From assembly GCA_002328075.1 (NCBI GenBank), contig DCVT01000055.1, forward strand, positions 19,757 through 83,756: 64,000 nucleotides of DNA. Reading direction: 5' to 3'. Position numbers and translations under genes: made by a program. Below the pieces are notes generated by a model that saw only the letters and a program-made list of their open reading frames with translations, was not told the origin of the DNA and ran no database searches. Of this stretch, positions 52,961 to 63,000 are shown one piece after another; within the stretch, counting starts at the first letter, position 1; every line of letters begins with the position of its first letter. The DNA comes from Anaerolineales bacterium UBA2181 (lineage in GTDB: Bacteria > Chloroflexota > Anaerolineae > Promineifilales > UBA4811).

Positions 52961-53245
52961 ATGAACGACCAGATAGCCTTTGCCACCGAAAACCTCACGC
53001 GTAACTTTGGGTCGTTGGTCGCGGTAGACCACCTGACCCTGGAGGTCCGGGCCGACGAGGTGTTTGGGTTCCCGGGCCACAACGGGGCCGGCAAGACGAC
53101 GACCGTCCGGTTGTTGAATTGGGTGCTGGCCCCGACATCGGGCACAGCGCGGGTGCTGGGCCTGGCGCTGTGGGTCATCGACGGCGCGCTGCTGGCGTTT
53201 GGTCGGCGCATCTTTCGCCGCACCCGGCTGGCGCTAGAGATGTAG
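52961..53245 (+). pseudogene. remnant of a second ABC gene pair: ATPase start fused to permease end
   Basis: Residues 1-66 are an ABC ATPase start (LTRNFGSLVAVDHLTLEVRADEVFGF, then PGHNGAGKTTTVRLL as Walker A). After GTARVLG the frame switches to ALWVIDGALLAFGRRIFRRTRLALEM, which reads as the last helix and basic tail of an ABC-2 permease. The rest of the ATPase (signature, Walker B) and most of the permease are gone, apparently by an internal deletion. A ribosome site and ATG remain. The 94-residue product could not hydrolyse ATP. Confidence 0.7.
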
Positions 53246-53289
53246 GTGAAGCGTTGGCTGAGCAGCAAGTCAGCAAGACGGCAGAGACC

Positions 53290-53556
53290 ATGGGCGCACG
53301 ACCTTGGAGCCAACCGCAAGTGTACGAGATACGGTTTGTGGGACACCTTAGTCCATTCCGTGCGCACGAGTTTGAAGGCTTGGAGATGGTCCTGGGGCCG
53401 GAGGGCGATACGGTGCTGACCGGCCCCGTGACCGACCAGGCGGCGCTGCACGGCATCCTGAACCGGATCCGCGACCTCGGGGTGCCGCTGCTCTCGGTGA
53501 GAAGGGTATCGTCCAACGATTCAGAGAGGGAACAGAGTGGGCAAGATGGAACTTGA
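53290..53556 (+). CDS. conserved 88-aa small protein of ABC clusters
   Basis: ATG 53290 gives VYEIRFVGHLSPFRAHEFEGLEMVLGPEGDTVLTGPVTDQAALHGILNRIRDLGVPLLSV. This pattern, with GPVTDQAALHGIL as its core, is widespread next to transporters in Chloroflexi and Actinobacteria; its role is unknown. No membrane segment. The gene overlaps the following ATPase gene by 20 bp, so they are translated together. It may be a small cytoplasmic regulator or assembly factor. Confidence is good that it is a real gene and low on function. Confidence 0.75.
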   Translation: MGARPWSQPQVYEIRFVGHLSPFRAHEFEGLEMVLGPEGDTVLTGPVTDQAALHGILNRIRDLGVPLLSVRRVSSNDSEREQSGQDGT

Positions 53557-54424
53557 AATTGACCGGGTCGGCAAGCAATACCGCGGCGGTTTTTGGGGAC
53601 TGCGGGAATTCACCCTGGACCTTCACCCCGGGGTTCTCGGGCTGCTGGGGCCCAACGGGGCCGGCAAGTCGACGCTGATGCGAATCCTGGCGACCATCAC
53701 CCGGCCGACGGAAGGCAAGGTCGCCTGGAATGACACCGACATCGCCCAGAAACCTGACGATCTGCGGCAGGTTTTGGGGTATCTGCCGCAGGATTTTGGC
53801 GTCTATCCCAACCTCACCGGGAAAGAGTTCCTGGAGTACATGGCGGCCATCAAGGGAATGGACGGGAAAACGGCCCGCCGCCGAATCGAGGAGCTGCTGG
53901 TGGTGGTGAACCTGGTGGATGCCGCCAAAAGGCCCCTGGGCGGGTACTCGGGCGGGATGAAGCAGCGGGTGGGGATTGCGCAGGCGCTGCTCAATGACCC
54001 ACAACTGCTCATCGTGGACGAGCCCACGGTCGGGCTCGATCCGGCCGAGCGCGTGCGCTTTCGCAACCTGCTCTCCGATCTGGCCGGCGCGCGCATTATC
54101 ATATTGTCCACCCACATTGTCTCGGACGTGGAGGCGACGGCAACCGAGATCGTGATCATCAACAAGGGCCGCCAGGTTGAACGGGCCACGCCCGATCGGT
54201 TGCTTGCTCTGCTCCAGGGCCAGGTGTGGCAATGGGTGGTCCCGGAGGAGCAGCTGCCGGGGCTAAAGCAGAGGCACATTGTCAGCGGGACGGTGCGCCG
54301 CAGCGATGGCATCCAGGTGCGAGTTGTCAGCCAAACGGCGCCGGCCGCGGAAGCGCACCCGGTCGCCGCCAGTCTCGAGGATGCCTATTTGGTCCTCGTT
54401 TCAGAGGGTGGAGGTGAACGGTGA
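53537..54424 (+). CDS. ABC exporter ATP-binding protein (BcrA-like)
   Basis: The 295-residue ATPase starts at GTG 53537, with AGGGA upstream; an in-frame ATG lies at 53546. Motifs: LLGPNGAGKSTLMRIL (Walker A), YSGGMKQRVGIAQALL (signature), LLIVDEPTVGLDP (Walker B) and STHIVSD (switch His). The C-terminal 60 residues are typical of bacitracin-type exporters. Its stop overlaps the start of the next gene by GTGA, so the ATPase and permease are translationally coupled. Likely export of an antibiotic, lipid or peptide; the substrate is not known. Confidence 0.92.
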   Translation: MGKMELEIDRVGKQYRGGFWGLREFTLDLHPGVLGLLGPNGAGKSTLMRILATITRPTEGKVAWNDTDIAQKPDDLRQVLGYLPQDFGVYPNLTGKEFLEYMAAIKGMDGKTARRRIEELLVVVNLVDAAKRPLGGYSGGMKQRVGIAQALLNDPQLLIVDEPTVGLDPAERVRFRNLLSDLAGARIIILSTHIVSDVEATATEIVIINKGRQVERATPDRLLALLQGQVWQWVVPEEQLPGLKQRHIVSGTVRRSDGIQVRVVSQTAPAAEAHPVAASLEDAYLVLVSEGGGER

Positions 54425-55992
54425 AGACGGTTCGCGTGCTCTATCACCTGGCGCGGGCCGACCTGATCGAGCGCATCCGCCGTTACAGCTTCCTGGTGAT
54501 GCTGGGGCTGGTGCTTTGGCTCGGCTATCTTGCGGCCACCGGCGAGTTTCGTTTGACCATCGGCGTCGACTATGCCGGGGTTGTCGATTCGGCCTGGGTG
54601 GGGGCGACCATGGCCATGACGACCAATTGCGTGCTGGGTCTCGTCGGCTTTTACATCGTCACCGGTTCCGTGGCCCGCGATTATATCACCGGGGTGGGGC
54701 AGATCATGGCGACAACGCCGATGAGCGGCCGGCTGTACCTGGTGGGCAAGTGGCTCAGCAACTATGCGGTGCTCGGGATCACCGTCGTCGTCCTGGCGAT
54801 GGCGGGAATCATGATGCAGCTCTGGTTTGGCCAGGGACGGCTGGACATGGTGGCGATGGTATCCCCACTGGTTCACCTCAGTCTCCCGTGGCTGGGGCTC
54901 ATCGCCGCCGTGGCCGTCCTGTTCGAGTCGGTCACGTGGCTGCGGGGCGGGCTGGGCAACGCGGTCTATGCTGTCCTGTTCCTGATCCTTTTCCCTGCCA
55001 GCTACCTGCCCCTCGTTGGGTGGACGCGCGACTTTCGGGTCAACCCCTTTGTCGACCCCGCCGGCATGCTGATCATCGGCGATAGCGTGTCGCGCTCCGC
55101 GAGCGCCGTGTATCCGGTGGAAGCGGGATTCTCGTTCGGGATCTTGGGATTCTCGGAATTCCAGCTCTTTCCTTACCTCGGTATCCGGTGGACCGCCGGC
55201 ATTCTGGCCTCCCGCCTGCTTCTGCTGCTGCTGGCGGTCGCGCTGGTTATGCTTGCCGGCCGCTGGTTTGACCGGTTCAACCCCGCCCGGCTGGTCCCGA
55301 CCCGACGCAAGGGCGCCGCCGCGGAGCCGGTTCCGGCCCCGGCCGTCGAGCCGATCCCGCTATCGAGCGTGCGCCTGACGCCACTTGCCGGCGCGAGTGC
55401 GCGTTTTCGCTTTGGGGCGCTGCTCGTGGGCGAGTTCAAACTCTTTCTCAAGGGACAACGCTGGTGGTGGTACGCCGTCGCGGCCGGCCTCATGGCAGCC
55501 CAACTTGTCAGCCAGTACGATGCGTTGCCGCACCTCCTGATTGTGGCCTGGGTCTGGCCCACTCTGATCCTGAGCGGGCTGGGCTGCCGGGAGAACCGAC
55601 TCAACACGCGACAGATTGTCTTTTCCGCCCCGCGCCCCCTGAGCCAATTGCTGGCCGGCTGGCTACCGGCCGCGCTGGTCATCGCCCTGTTGGGCTCGGG
55701 GGCGTGGGCGAGGTTTCTGCTGACCGGCGACCTGGTAGCGGTTTTGGGCTGGCTGATTGCCATCGTATTCATCCCGTCGCTGGCGCTGGCACTGGGCACG
55801 CTGACCGGCTCGGGGAAGGCGTTCGAGGCGCTCTATGTCCTCTGGATGTATCTCCTGACGCAAGGTAGCACCCCGGCGATCGATTTCGCGGGGCTGATTC
55901 CCGGCAGCCGGTTTGTCGTCTATGCGCCAGCGGCGGCCGGGCTGGTGGCAGTCGCAACGCTGGCGAGGTGGCGACAGTTGCGGGCCGGCTAG
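54421..55992 (+). CDS. large ABC-2-type exporter permease
   Basis: Start GTG 54421 overlaps the ATPase stop. The 523-residue protein has about 12 hydrophobic segments in two halves joined by a Pro/Arg-rich loop (about residues 290-330). This is twice the size of usual ABC-2 permeases, so one polypeptide supplies both membrane halves. Its membrane segments include GLVGFYIVTGSVARDYITGVGQIMATTPMSGRLYLVGKWL, as in ABC-2 exporters. Together with the ATPase upstream it forms the last transporter of this cluster. No signal for a substrate is present. The stop is followed by a GC-rich stretch and the palindrome at 56069. Confidence 0.88.
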   Translation: MKTVRVLYHLARADLIERIRRYSFLVMLGLVLWLGYLAATGEFRLTIGVDYAGVVDSAWVGATMAMTTNCVLGLVGFYIVTGSVARDYITGVGQIMATTPMSGRLYLVGKWLSNYAVLGITVVVLAMAGIMMQLWFGQGRLDMVAMVSPLVHLSLPWLGLIAAVAVLFESVTWLRGGLGNAVYAVLFLILFPASYLPLVGWTRDFRVNPFVDPAGMLIIGDSVSRSASAVYPVEAGFSFGILGFSEFQLFPYLGIRWTAGILASRLLLLLLAVALVMLAGRWFDRFNPARLVPTRRKGAAAEPVPAPAVEPIPLSSVRLTPLAGASARFRFGALLVGEFKLFLKGQRWWWYAVAAGLMAAQLVSQYDALPHLLIVAWVWPTLILSGLGCRENRLNTRQIVFSAPRPLSQLLAGWLPAALVIALLGSGAWARFLLTGDLVAVLGWLIAIVFIPSLALALGTLTGSGKAFEALYVLWMYLLTQGSTPAIDFAGLIPGSRFVVYAPAAAGLVAVATLARWRQLRAG

Positions 55993-56068
55993 GCGGACTG
56001 CCGGTGCGGACGGCGGGGCGCGGCATTGGCGGCGGGGTGCGGTCAGGCTACCGGCCACAGCAACGGGT

Positions 56069-56097
56069 GCACGGGCGGGTTTGAAACCCGCCCCTAC
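56069..56097. repeat. GTAGGGGCGGG palindrome overlapping the end of the PIN gene
   Basis: GGGCGGGTTT (56073-56082) and AAACCCGCCC (56084-56093) flank one base; the right arm extends to CCCCTAC (56097). On the minus strand its TAG (56096-56094) is the stop codon of the PIN toxin gene. The left arm is less complete. Confidence 0.78.
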
Positions 56098-56531
56098 ACG
56101 TCCGATGCCAGGGGATTCATCACTGTCACCAGCCCGAACTGCTGACCCGACTGCAGGTCCTCCGACCAGAGGGTCTGGTAGCCCGATTGGATAGCGCTGG
56201 TCAGGATCATGGCGTCCCAAAACGCCAGCTGGTGCTGTTGCTGCAGCCCAATGGCGTCCAGCACATCGGCCACTCCCGGACTATGGACTCGCCAGGCGCC
56301 GAGGTCGGTGATGATCTGGGCGGCCGCGGCCGGCGGAAACGGCGAGGGGACCTTGCGGGTAACGCTCACATAGAGCTCCTGCAGCACCTGGATGCTCAGA
56401 CATCCCTCCCCGGTTTGCCACAAGCGCTCCACCAAAGCGCGAGCCCGCTGGTGTTTGACCCCGGCCGACCGATCGTGCGCGTACACCAGGACGTTGGTAT
56501 CGACAAACTGGAGGGCTTTAGCGTCGCTCAT
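56094..56531 (-). CDS. PIN-domain toxin (VapC-like)
   Basis: ATG 56531 gives 145 residues. The acidic metal-binding residues of PIN nucleases are all present: VDTNVLVYAHD, LQELYVSVTRK, FWDAMILTSAI and LWSEDLQSG. The protein cleaves RNA, with tRNA or rRNA as usual VapC targets, unless bound by its antitoxin. It overlaps the antitoxin gene by 14 bp on the same strand, typical of a co-translated toxin-antitoxin unit. The stop codon is the TAG of the adjacent GTAGGGGCG palindrome, so the original C-terminus may have differed. Confidence 0.88.
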   Translation of the reverse strand: MSDAKALQFVDTNVLVYAHDRSAGVKHQRARALVERLWQTGEGCLSIQVLQELYVSVTRKVPSPFPPAAAAQIITDLGAWRVHSPGVADVLDAIGLQQQHQLAFWDAMILTSAIQSGYQTLWSEDLQSGQQFGLVTVMNPLASDV

Positions 56532-56763
56532 GAAGCTCCTCTCTCCGGGTTCCGATCGCGCCGCCCGTGCCCAGGTCGGCCGCCTGCTCCAGCCAACGTA
56601 GATGGCGCTGCCTGGCGCGCAAATATCTGTCCTCGTCCTCGACCAACGCCTCGAGTGCCCGCGTAACCAGGCGTGAAACTGAGGTCTCACGCTGCGCGGC
56701 GATCACCTTGACCCGGCGCAACGTCTCCTTTGGCAGCGACAGCGTAAGGTTCTGGGTTTCCAT
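56518..56763 (-). CDS. ribbon-helix-helix antitoxin
   Basis: ATG 56763, behind GGAGG at 8 nt, starts an 81-residue protein: METQNLTLSLPKETLRRVKVIAAQRETSVSRLVTRALEALV, a ribbon-helix-helix DNA-binding domain, and a basic C-terminal arm (RYLRARQRHLRWLEQAADLGTGGAIGTRREEL) that would clasp the PIN toxin. It normally blocks the toxin and represses the operon. Longer upstream extensions of the frame are not RHH-like and are ignored. Confidence 0.88.
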   Translation of the reverse strand: METQNLTLSLPKETLRRVKVIAAQRETSVSRLVTRALEALVEDEDRYLRARQRHLRWLEQAADLGTGGAIGTRREELHERR

Positions 56764-57006
56764 AGTTGCCTCCACGTGAATCAGTGTACCACGAGAACAC
56801 GTGCAAGGCACCCCCCCCCGTCTGCTTTTCCGGCCGCGCCATGGTTGGGGCGGGTTTCCGTGCGCTTCCTGGTGCTTTGCCCGCGAGTGCGCTCTGTGGT
56901 ACACTGCATTCACCGGTGCAGAAGCGGGTTGCGGGCCCACTCATGGGGCGGACCTCCCGACCATTGTGCCACCTTGCACGTCATTCACGGAAAGAGGAGG
57001 TTGATC

Positions 57007-60000
57007 GTGTCAAACCGGATTACCAGAACGTCAGTGGGTGTAGTGGGACTGGTGATGCTCGTCGCGCTGGGGGGCGCACTGCTCGTGCACAGTCAGGAGG
57101 CGCCGGCCGCCCTGGCCCAGAGCAGCTTTGACGGTGGCGCCGGAACGCGGGACGACCCGTACCTGGTGGCCACCGCCGCGCAACTGGACAGCGTCCGGCA
57201 GCACCTCGACGCCCATTTCCGGCTGACGGCCGACATCAACCTGGGCGTCGCTCCCTACAGCGCGGGGGCGGGCTGGCAGCCGATTGGCGCCCAGGACGCC
57301 GGACAGCGCTTTTCCGGCAGCCTGGACGGGCACGGGCACGTCATTTATAACCTCACCATCAACCGGCCGTTGACGGGGCACCAGGGGCTCTTTGGCTACC
57401 TGGACGGCGTGACGGTCAGGAACCTGACCCTGGAGAACGTGGCGGTGCACGGCCGCGGCTACACCGGCGGGCTGGCAGGGCGGGTCGCCAACAGCCTCAT
57501 TGCCGGCGTGAAGGTGAGCGGGCAGGTCAAGGGCGAGACCTCTACGGGCGGGCTGGCGGGCGATCTCGACCTCAGCACCGTGCATCTGGCCTCCAGCTCC
57601 GCGACCGTGCAGGGCACCGACTATACTGGTGGTCTCGCCGGCAGCGTCTCTCGTTCCACCCTCTACCAGAGCCACAGCACCGGCTCGGTCAGCGGCGTTG
57701 CATCAGTCGGCGGACTGGCCGGCAGCCTGACCACCAGTGTCACCCTGATCGATACCTATAGCCGGGCGGCGGTCCACGGTGAGAGCCGGGTGGGTGGGCT
57801 GGTCGGCCTGCTATCGAGCACGACCCTCCGTCGCGCATACAGCACCGGGCAGGTGACCGCCACCACAGCGACCTCTATCGGCGGCCTGATCGGGGAGCAG
57901 GTGCCCGGCAGCATCATCCTCGACTGCACCTGGGACACCCAGACTTCGGGGCAAGCCGAGAGCGCCGGCGGCGCCGGGGTGGTGGGCAAGACGACGGCCG
58001 AGATGCAGCAAGCGACCACCTTCCCGCGTCACAATTTTGGCTCGCTGTGGCGGATTGACGAGGGGCGCGACTATCCCGTCTTTCAGGAGCTGAGCACCTA
58101 TGCGCTGCCGCAGCCGGTCACGTTGACCGGCGACGGGACGCCGGAAAGCCCCTATCTGATCCACAATGCCGCTGAGCTGAACGCCATGCGAGAGGTGCTG
58201 ACGGCCACCTACCGGCTGGCCAACGACATTGACCTGACGGCGACGGTGGTGTGGGACAACGGGAAGGGCTGGCTGGCCGTCGGCAGTTCCTCGACCCCCT
58301 TCTCCGGCGCCCTCGACGGCGCCGGTTATGCCGTCCGTTACTTGACGATGAGCCGGCCGGCGACGCAGTATCAGGGGCTGTTCGGCTACCTGAACGGGGC
58401 AACGGTGAGCAACCTGCGGGTGGAGAGCGTCAGCATCGAGGCGTCCAGTTACACCGGCGGGCTGGCAGGCCAGGCGCTGACCAGCCGCTTCCAGAACGTG
58501 CAGGTCAGTGGGGAGGTGACGGGTGATATCTACACCGGCGGGCTGGTGGGTTATCTGCAGGACGGCAACATCTTTGGCGCGTCCAGCTCGGCCGCGGTGC
58601 GGGGAAGCGACACTGTCGGTGGGCTGGTCGGCTATACCCGCGGCGCCGTGATGGTGGTTCGCTCCCATAGCCGCGGGAGCGTGGTGGGCAGCAGTGACGT
58701 CGGGGGCCTGGTCGGTTGGCACTATGGGGCCGTGGGCGGCCCCACCATCATTGCCGACAGTTACAGCTGGGCGGCGGTCAGCGCTGCCAGTCGCGTCGGC
58801 GGCCTGGTGGGATATAACTATTACGCTTTCGTGTACCGCAGCTACAGCACGGGGCAGGTGACCGGCAGTTCAGACGTCGGCGGCCTGGTCGGGCTGGCCA
58901 CTCCGGCCACCGGCTACCTCACCAACTGCCTGTGGGATACCGAATCCTCGGGGCAGGCCACCAGCGCCGGGGGCGACGGCGTGGCCGGCAAAACGACAAC
59001 CGAGATGCAGCAGCGGACCACGTTTGGGCGGTTCCGCTTTGCCGCCCTGTGGCAGATGGACGAGGGCCAGGGGTACCCGACCTTTGGCGACGTGACCACC
59101 TACACGCAGCCGCAGCCGCTGGCCCCCGACGGCGCTCGGGGGCTGGGCCAGGCGCCGTTCAGCGGTGGCGCCGGAACCGATGAGGACCCCTATATCATCA
59201 CCACGGCCGGCCAGCTCGACGCCGTGCGCCTGGTGATGACGGCCACCTATCAGTTGGGGGCCGACATTGACCTGGCGGACTCGGTCGTGTGGGATGGCGG
59301 GCAGGGCTGGACCCCCATCGGTAACAGCACGCAACCCTTTAGCGGAACCCTCGACGGCGCAGGCTATACCATCCGCAACCTGACCGTCAGCCGGCCGCGG
59401 ACGGATTACCAGGGGCTGTTCGGCAATCTATCGGGCGCCACGGTCAGGAATCTGACGCTGGAGGGCGTCAGCGTCCACGGCCGCCAGTATGTAGGGGGCC
59501 TGGCGGGGTTTGCGGCCGGCAGCGCAATCCAGAACGTGCGGGTAGAGGGCGAGGTGTTTAGCGACTTGAGCTACACCGGGCTTGTGGTGGGGCGGGCGGA
59601 TGATACCGTCATAGAGCGCGCCCGCGTGCGAGGCAAGGTGGCCGGTGGGCAGCACTATACCGGCGGCCTGGCCGGCTACCTGTCGGGCGGCACTATACAT
59701 GATGCGGCCAGTGCGGCCCAGGTGTTGGGCAGCAACTATACCGGCGGCCTGGTGGGGTACACCTACGGGGCGGCATCCATCTTCCACAGTTACAGCCTGG
59801 GTGAGGTCCAGGGCGCCCAGTACACCGGCGGCCTGGTGGGCTGGCACAGCACTCATGCCGTCATCGCCGATGGCTACAGCCGGGCGGCGGTGACCGGCAC
59901 GAGCTATGTGGGAGGCCTGGTCAGCTACCTGGGCAGCGCCTATGTTTATCGCAGCTACAGCGCCGGCCCGGTGACCGGCGCTACGAACGTCGGCGGGTTC

Positions 60001-63000
60001 CTGGGTTATTTCCAGTGGGGAACGCTCGCCGACTGCTATTGGGACGTGGAGAGCTCGGGGCAGGCTACCAGCGCCGGGGAAACGGGCGTGGCCGGCAAGA
60101 GCACGGCCGAGATGCAGCAGCTTGCCACCTTCTCTCGCTACAATTTTGGCGCGCTGTGGCAGATTGACGAGGGGCGGGACTATCCGGTCTTCCAGGACCT
60201 GACCCGCTATGCCCAGCCGCTGCCCGTGGCCCAGGTCCAGTTCGACGGAGGTGACGGCTCGCCCGGCTCTCCCTATATCATCACCACGCCCGACCAGCTC
60301 AATGCCATGCGCCGGGTGCTGACCGCCACCTACCAGTTGGGGGCCGACATTGACCTGGCGGCAACCGTGGTCTGGGATGGCGGGCGAGGGTGGACGCCGG
60401 TGGGAGTCCTCTGGGGGCCGCTCAGCGACCCCACCCAGCGCTTCAAGGGAAGCCTGGACGGCGCTGGCTTTGCCATCCGCAATCTGGCGGTCATCCGATT
60501 CAGGACGGCCCCGCAGGGGTTCTTTGGTCACATGGAAAACGCGACGATCGAGAACCTGCGTCTCGAGAACGTCAGCATCTATACCGATTACGGCGCCGGC
60601 GGGCTGGCGGGGAGCGCGAGCGGCAGCACCATCCAGAACGTGCACGTGAGCGGGGAGGTGCTGGGAACGGCATCGACGGGTGGGCTGGTGGGCTTTCAGA
60701 CGGACGGCGCCATCTTGAATGGCTCCAACACGGCTTGGGTGCAAGGCGGTAACGGGACTGGCGGCGTGGTGGGCTACCTCTCTGGCTCGGGCCTGGCAAC
60801 GGTGGAAGAGTCGTACAACCTGGGGGCGGTGGAGGGAGGCCCTCGGGTCGGCGGCTTGATCGGGCACTTGTACTATGGCGCCGTCTACGACAGCTATAGC
60901 CGGGGGCCGGTGAGCGGGGTGCAGGACGTGGGGGGTCTGGTGGGGCACGCCAACACGAATTACAGCAAGGCCTACCGCAGCTATAGCACCGGCGTGGTCA
61001 GCGGCACGACCAACGTCGGCGGTTTACTGGGCATTGATCTCAACCACAACGCCATCTTTGCCGACTGCTACTGGGATACTGAGTCCTCGGGGCAGATCGC
61101 GAGCGCCGGGGGCACAGGCAAAACCACGGCCCAGATGCAGCAGCAGGCCACCTTTGCCAATTACGACTTCTTGGATATCTGGGGCATTGACGAGGGCGAC
61201 AGCTATCCCACCCATCGGCGCACGGCCGCGGTCGTCGCGCTGCACCCGGTCGCCCGCAGCTACCGCAACAACACGTCGGCCGCGCAGACCATCACGGTCA
61301 CGGCCAACGTCACCTGGACCGCCACCTCGAACGACGCCTGGATCCAGGTAACCGGCGGCGCGGCCGGCCGGGATAACGGCGTCATCACCTACACGGTTGC
61401 CGCCAACCCGCTCCCGGACCTGCGCGTGGGAACCATCACGGTCGCCGGCCAGCACGGCGCCATCACCCGCACGTTCACCGTCCGGCAGGCCGCGTCCCTC
61501 GAGATTACCCCGCAGCAGCGCCGGCACGATGCGGCCGCCTCCAGCGGGCACGAGGTGGGCGTCACCGGCAACGTGCCCTGGACAGCGCAGGCGACGGCCG
61601 GCTGGATCGTCATCACCTCGGGCGACGAGGGCACCAACGCGGGCGAGGTGCGCTATCGGGTTGAAGACAACCACCTGCCGACACCCCGCGAGGGCGCCAT
61701 CACCCTCAGCGGCGGTGGTCTCACCCGCACGCTGAGGGTGACCCAGAGTGGCGCCGTCCCCGCCTTGGGCATCGTGCCGATCTATCACGCGCACGGGATG
61801 GGCGCATCGGCCGGCCACAGCAGCACGGTCAGCGCCAACATCTCCTGGACGGCAACCACCGCCGACGACTGGATCACGGTTACTTCGGGCGGCAATGGAG
61901 CCGGCGATGGGACGGTGGTCTACAGCGTGGACGCCAATCTGGCCCCGCTCCCCCGCCTGGGCGCCATCACCGTCAGCGGCGGCAACCGGCTTCTGGCCTT
62001 CCGGGTGCATCAGGCCCTCTCCTGGCGCATCACGGTGAGCGCCAACGACGCGGCCGGCGGCAGCGTGAGCGGCGGCGGCTATCTTGCCGCCGGTCAACCG
62101 CTCACCGTCACCGCCACCGCCAACCCGGGCTACCGGTTGGGGGGCTGGACCGAGGACGGTGTGGCCGTCTCCACCGACAGCGAGTACGCCTTGACTGCCA
62201 CGCGCAACCGCGACCTGACGGCCGTGTTTCTGGCCCTGGCGCCGGTGAGCAAAGTCACGCTCAGCTACCGGCCCACCGGCGCGCTGCTGGTCGGCAACCC
62301 GGTGCGCCTGACGGTCCAGGCCGACGGCGAGCGCCCCCTGGCCTACGCCTGGACCCTCAACGGCGGCCCGGTGGGCGAGAACCGGGATACCTGGGAAACG
62401 CTCCTGGCCGTGGCGGGGACGTACACGGTGGGCGTGACGGTCACCAACGTCGTCAACGGCGCGTATGCCCAGGTGGTGCTGACGGCGATCGACCCATCGA
62501 TTGGGAAACCGGACCTCTCGTTGTCGGACAAGGTGGGCAGCCTGACCAGCGTGGAGAGCGGCGACGTGCTCACCTACAGCCTGTTCCTGCGCAACACCAC
62601 GGACGTGGCGGCCACGGCAACGCTCACAGACCCCATCCCCGCCTACACCACCTATCTTGCGGGCAGCGCCAGCGCCAGTGACAAGGGCGCTGTGACCCTT
62701 AACGCCGGCGCCCTCGTCTGGCATGGGCAGGTCATCTCGGGCACACCGGTGCTGGTCCAGTTTGCTGTCATGGTGGGCGATGCCCCCATCGGCGCCGGCG
62801 TTGTCAACACGGCGACGGTCGCCGACGGGCGGGGCCAGGCGGTTCAACTGTCGGCCGGCTCCAGGTTCAACCCGGGCTACCGGTTCTCCATCAACGACGG
62901 CGCGCTGGCAACCAACGTCCCCACCGTGACGCTGCGCTACGCCTGGAACGTGGAGGACGCCATCGCGCACGTGCAGTTCTGCAATGACGGCGGTTTTGGC

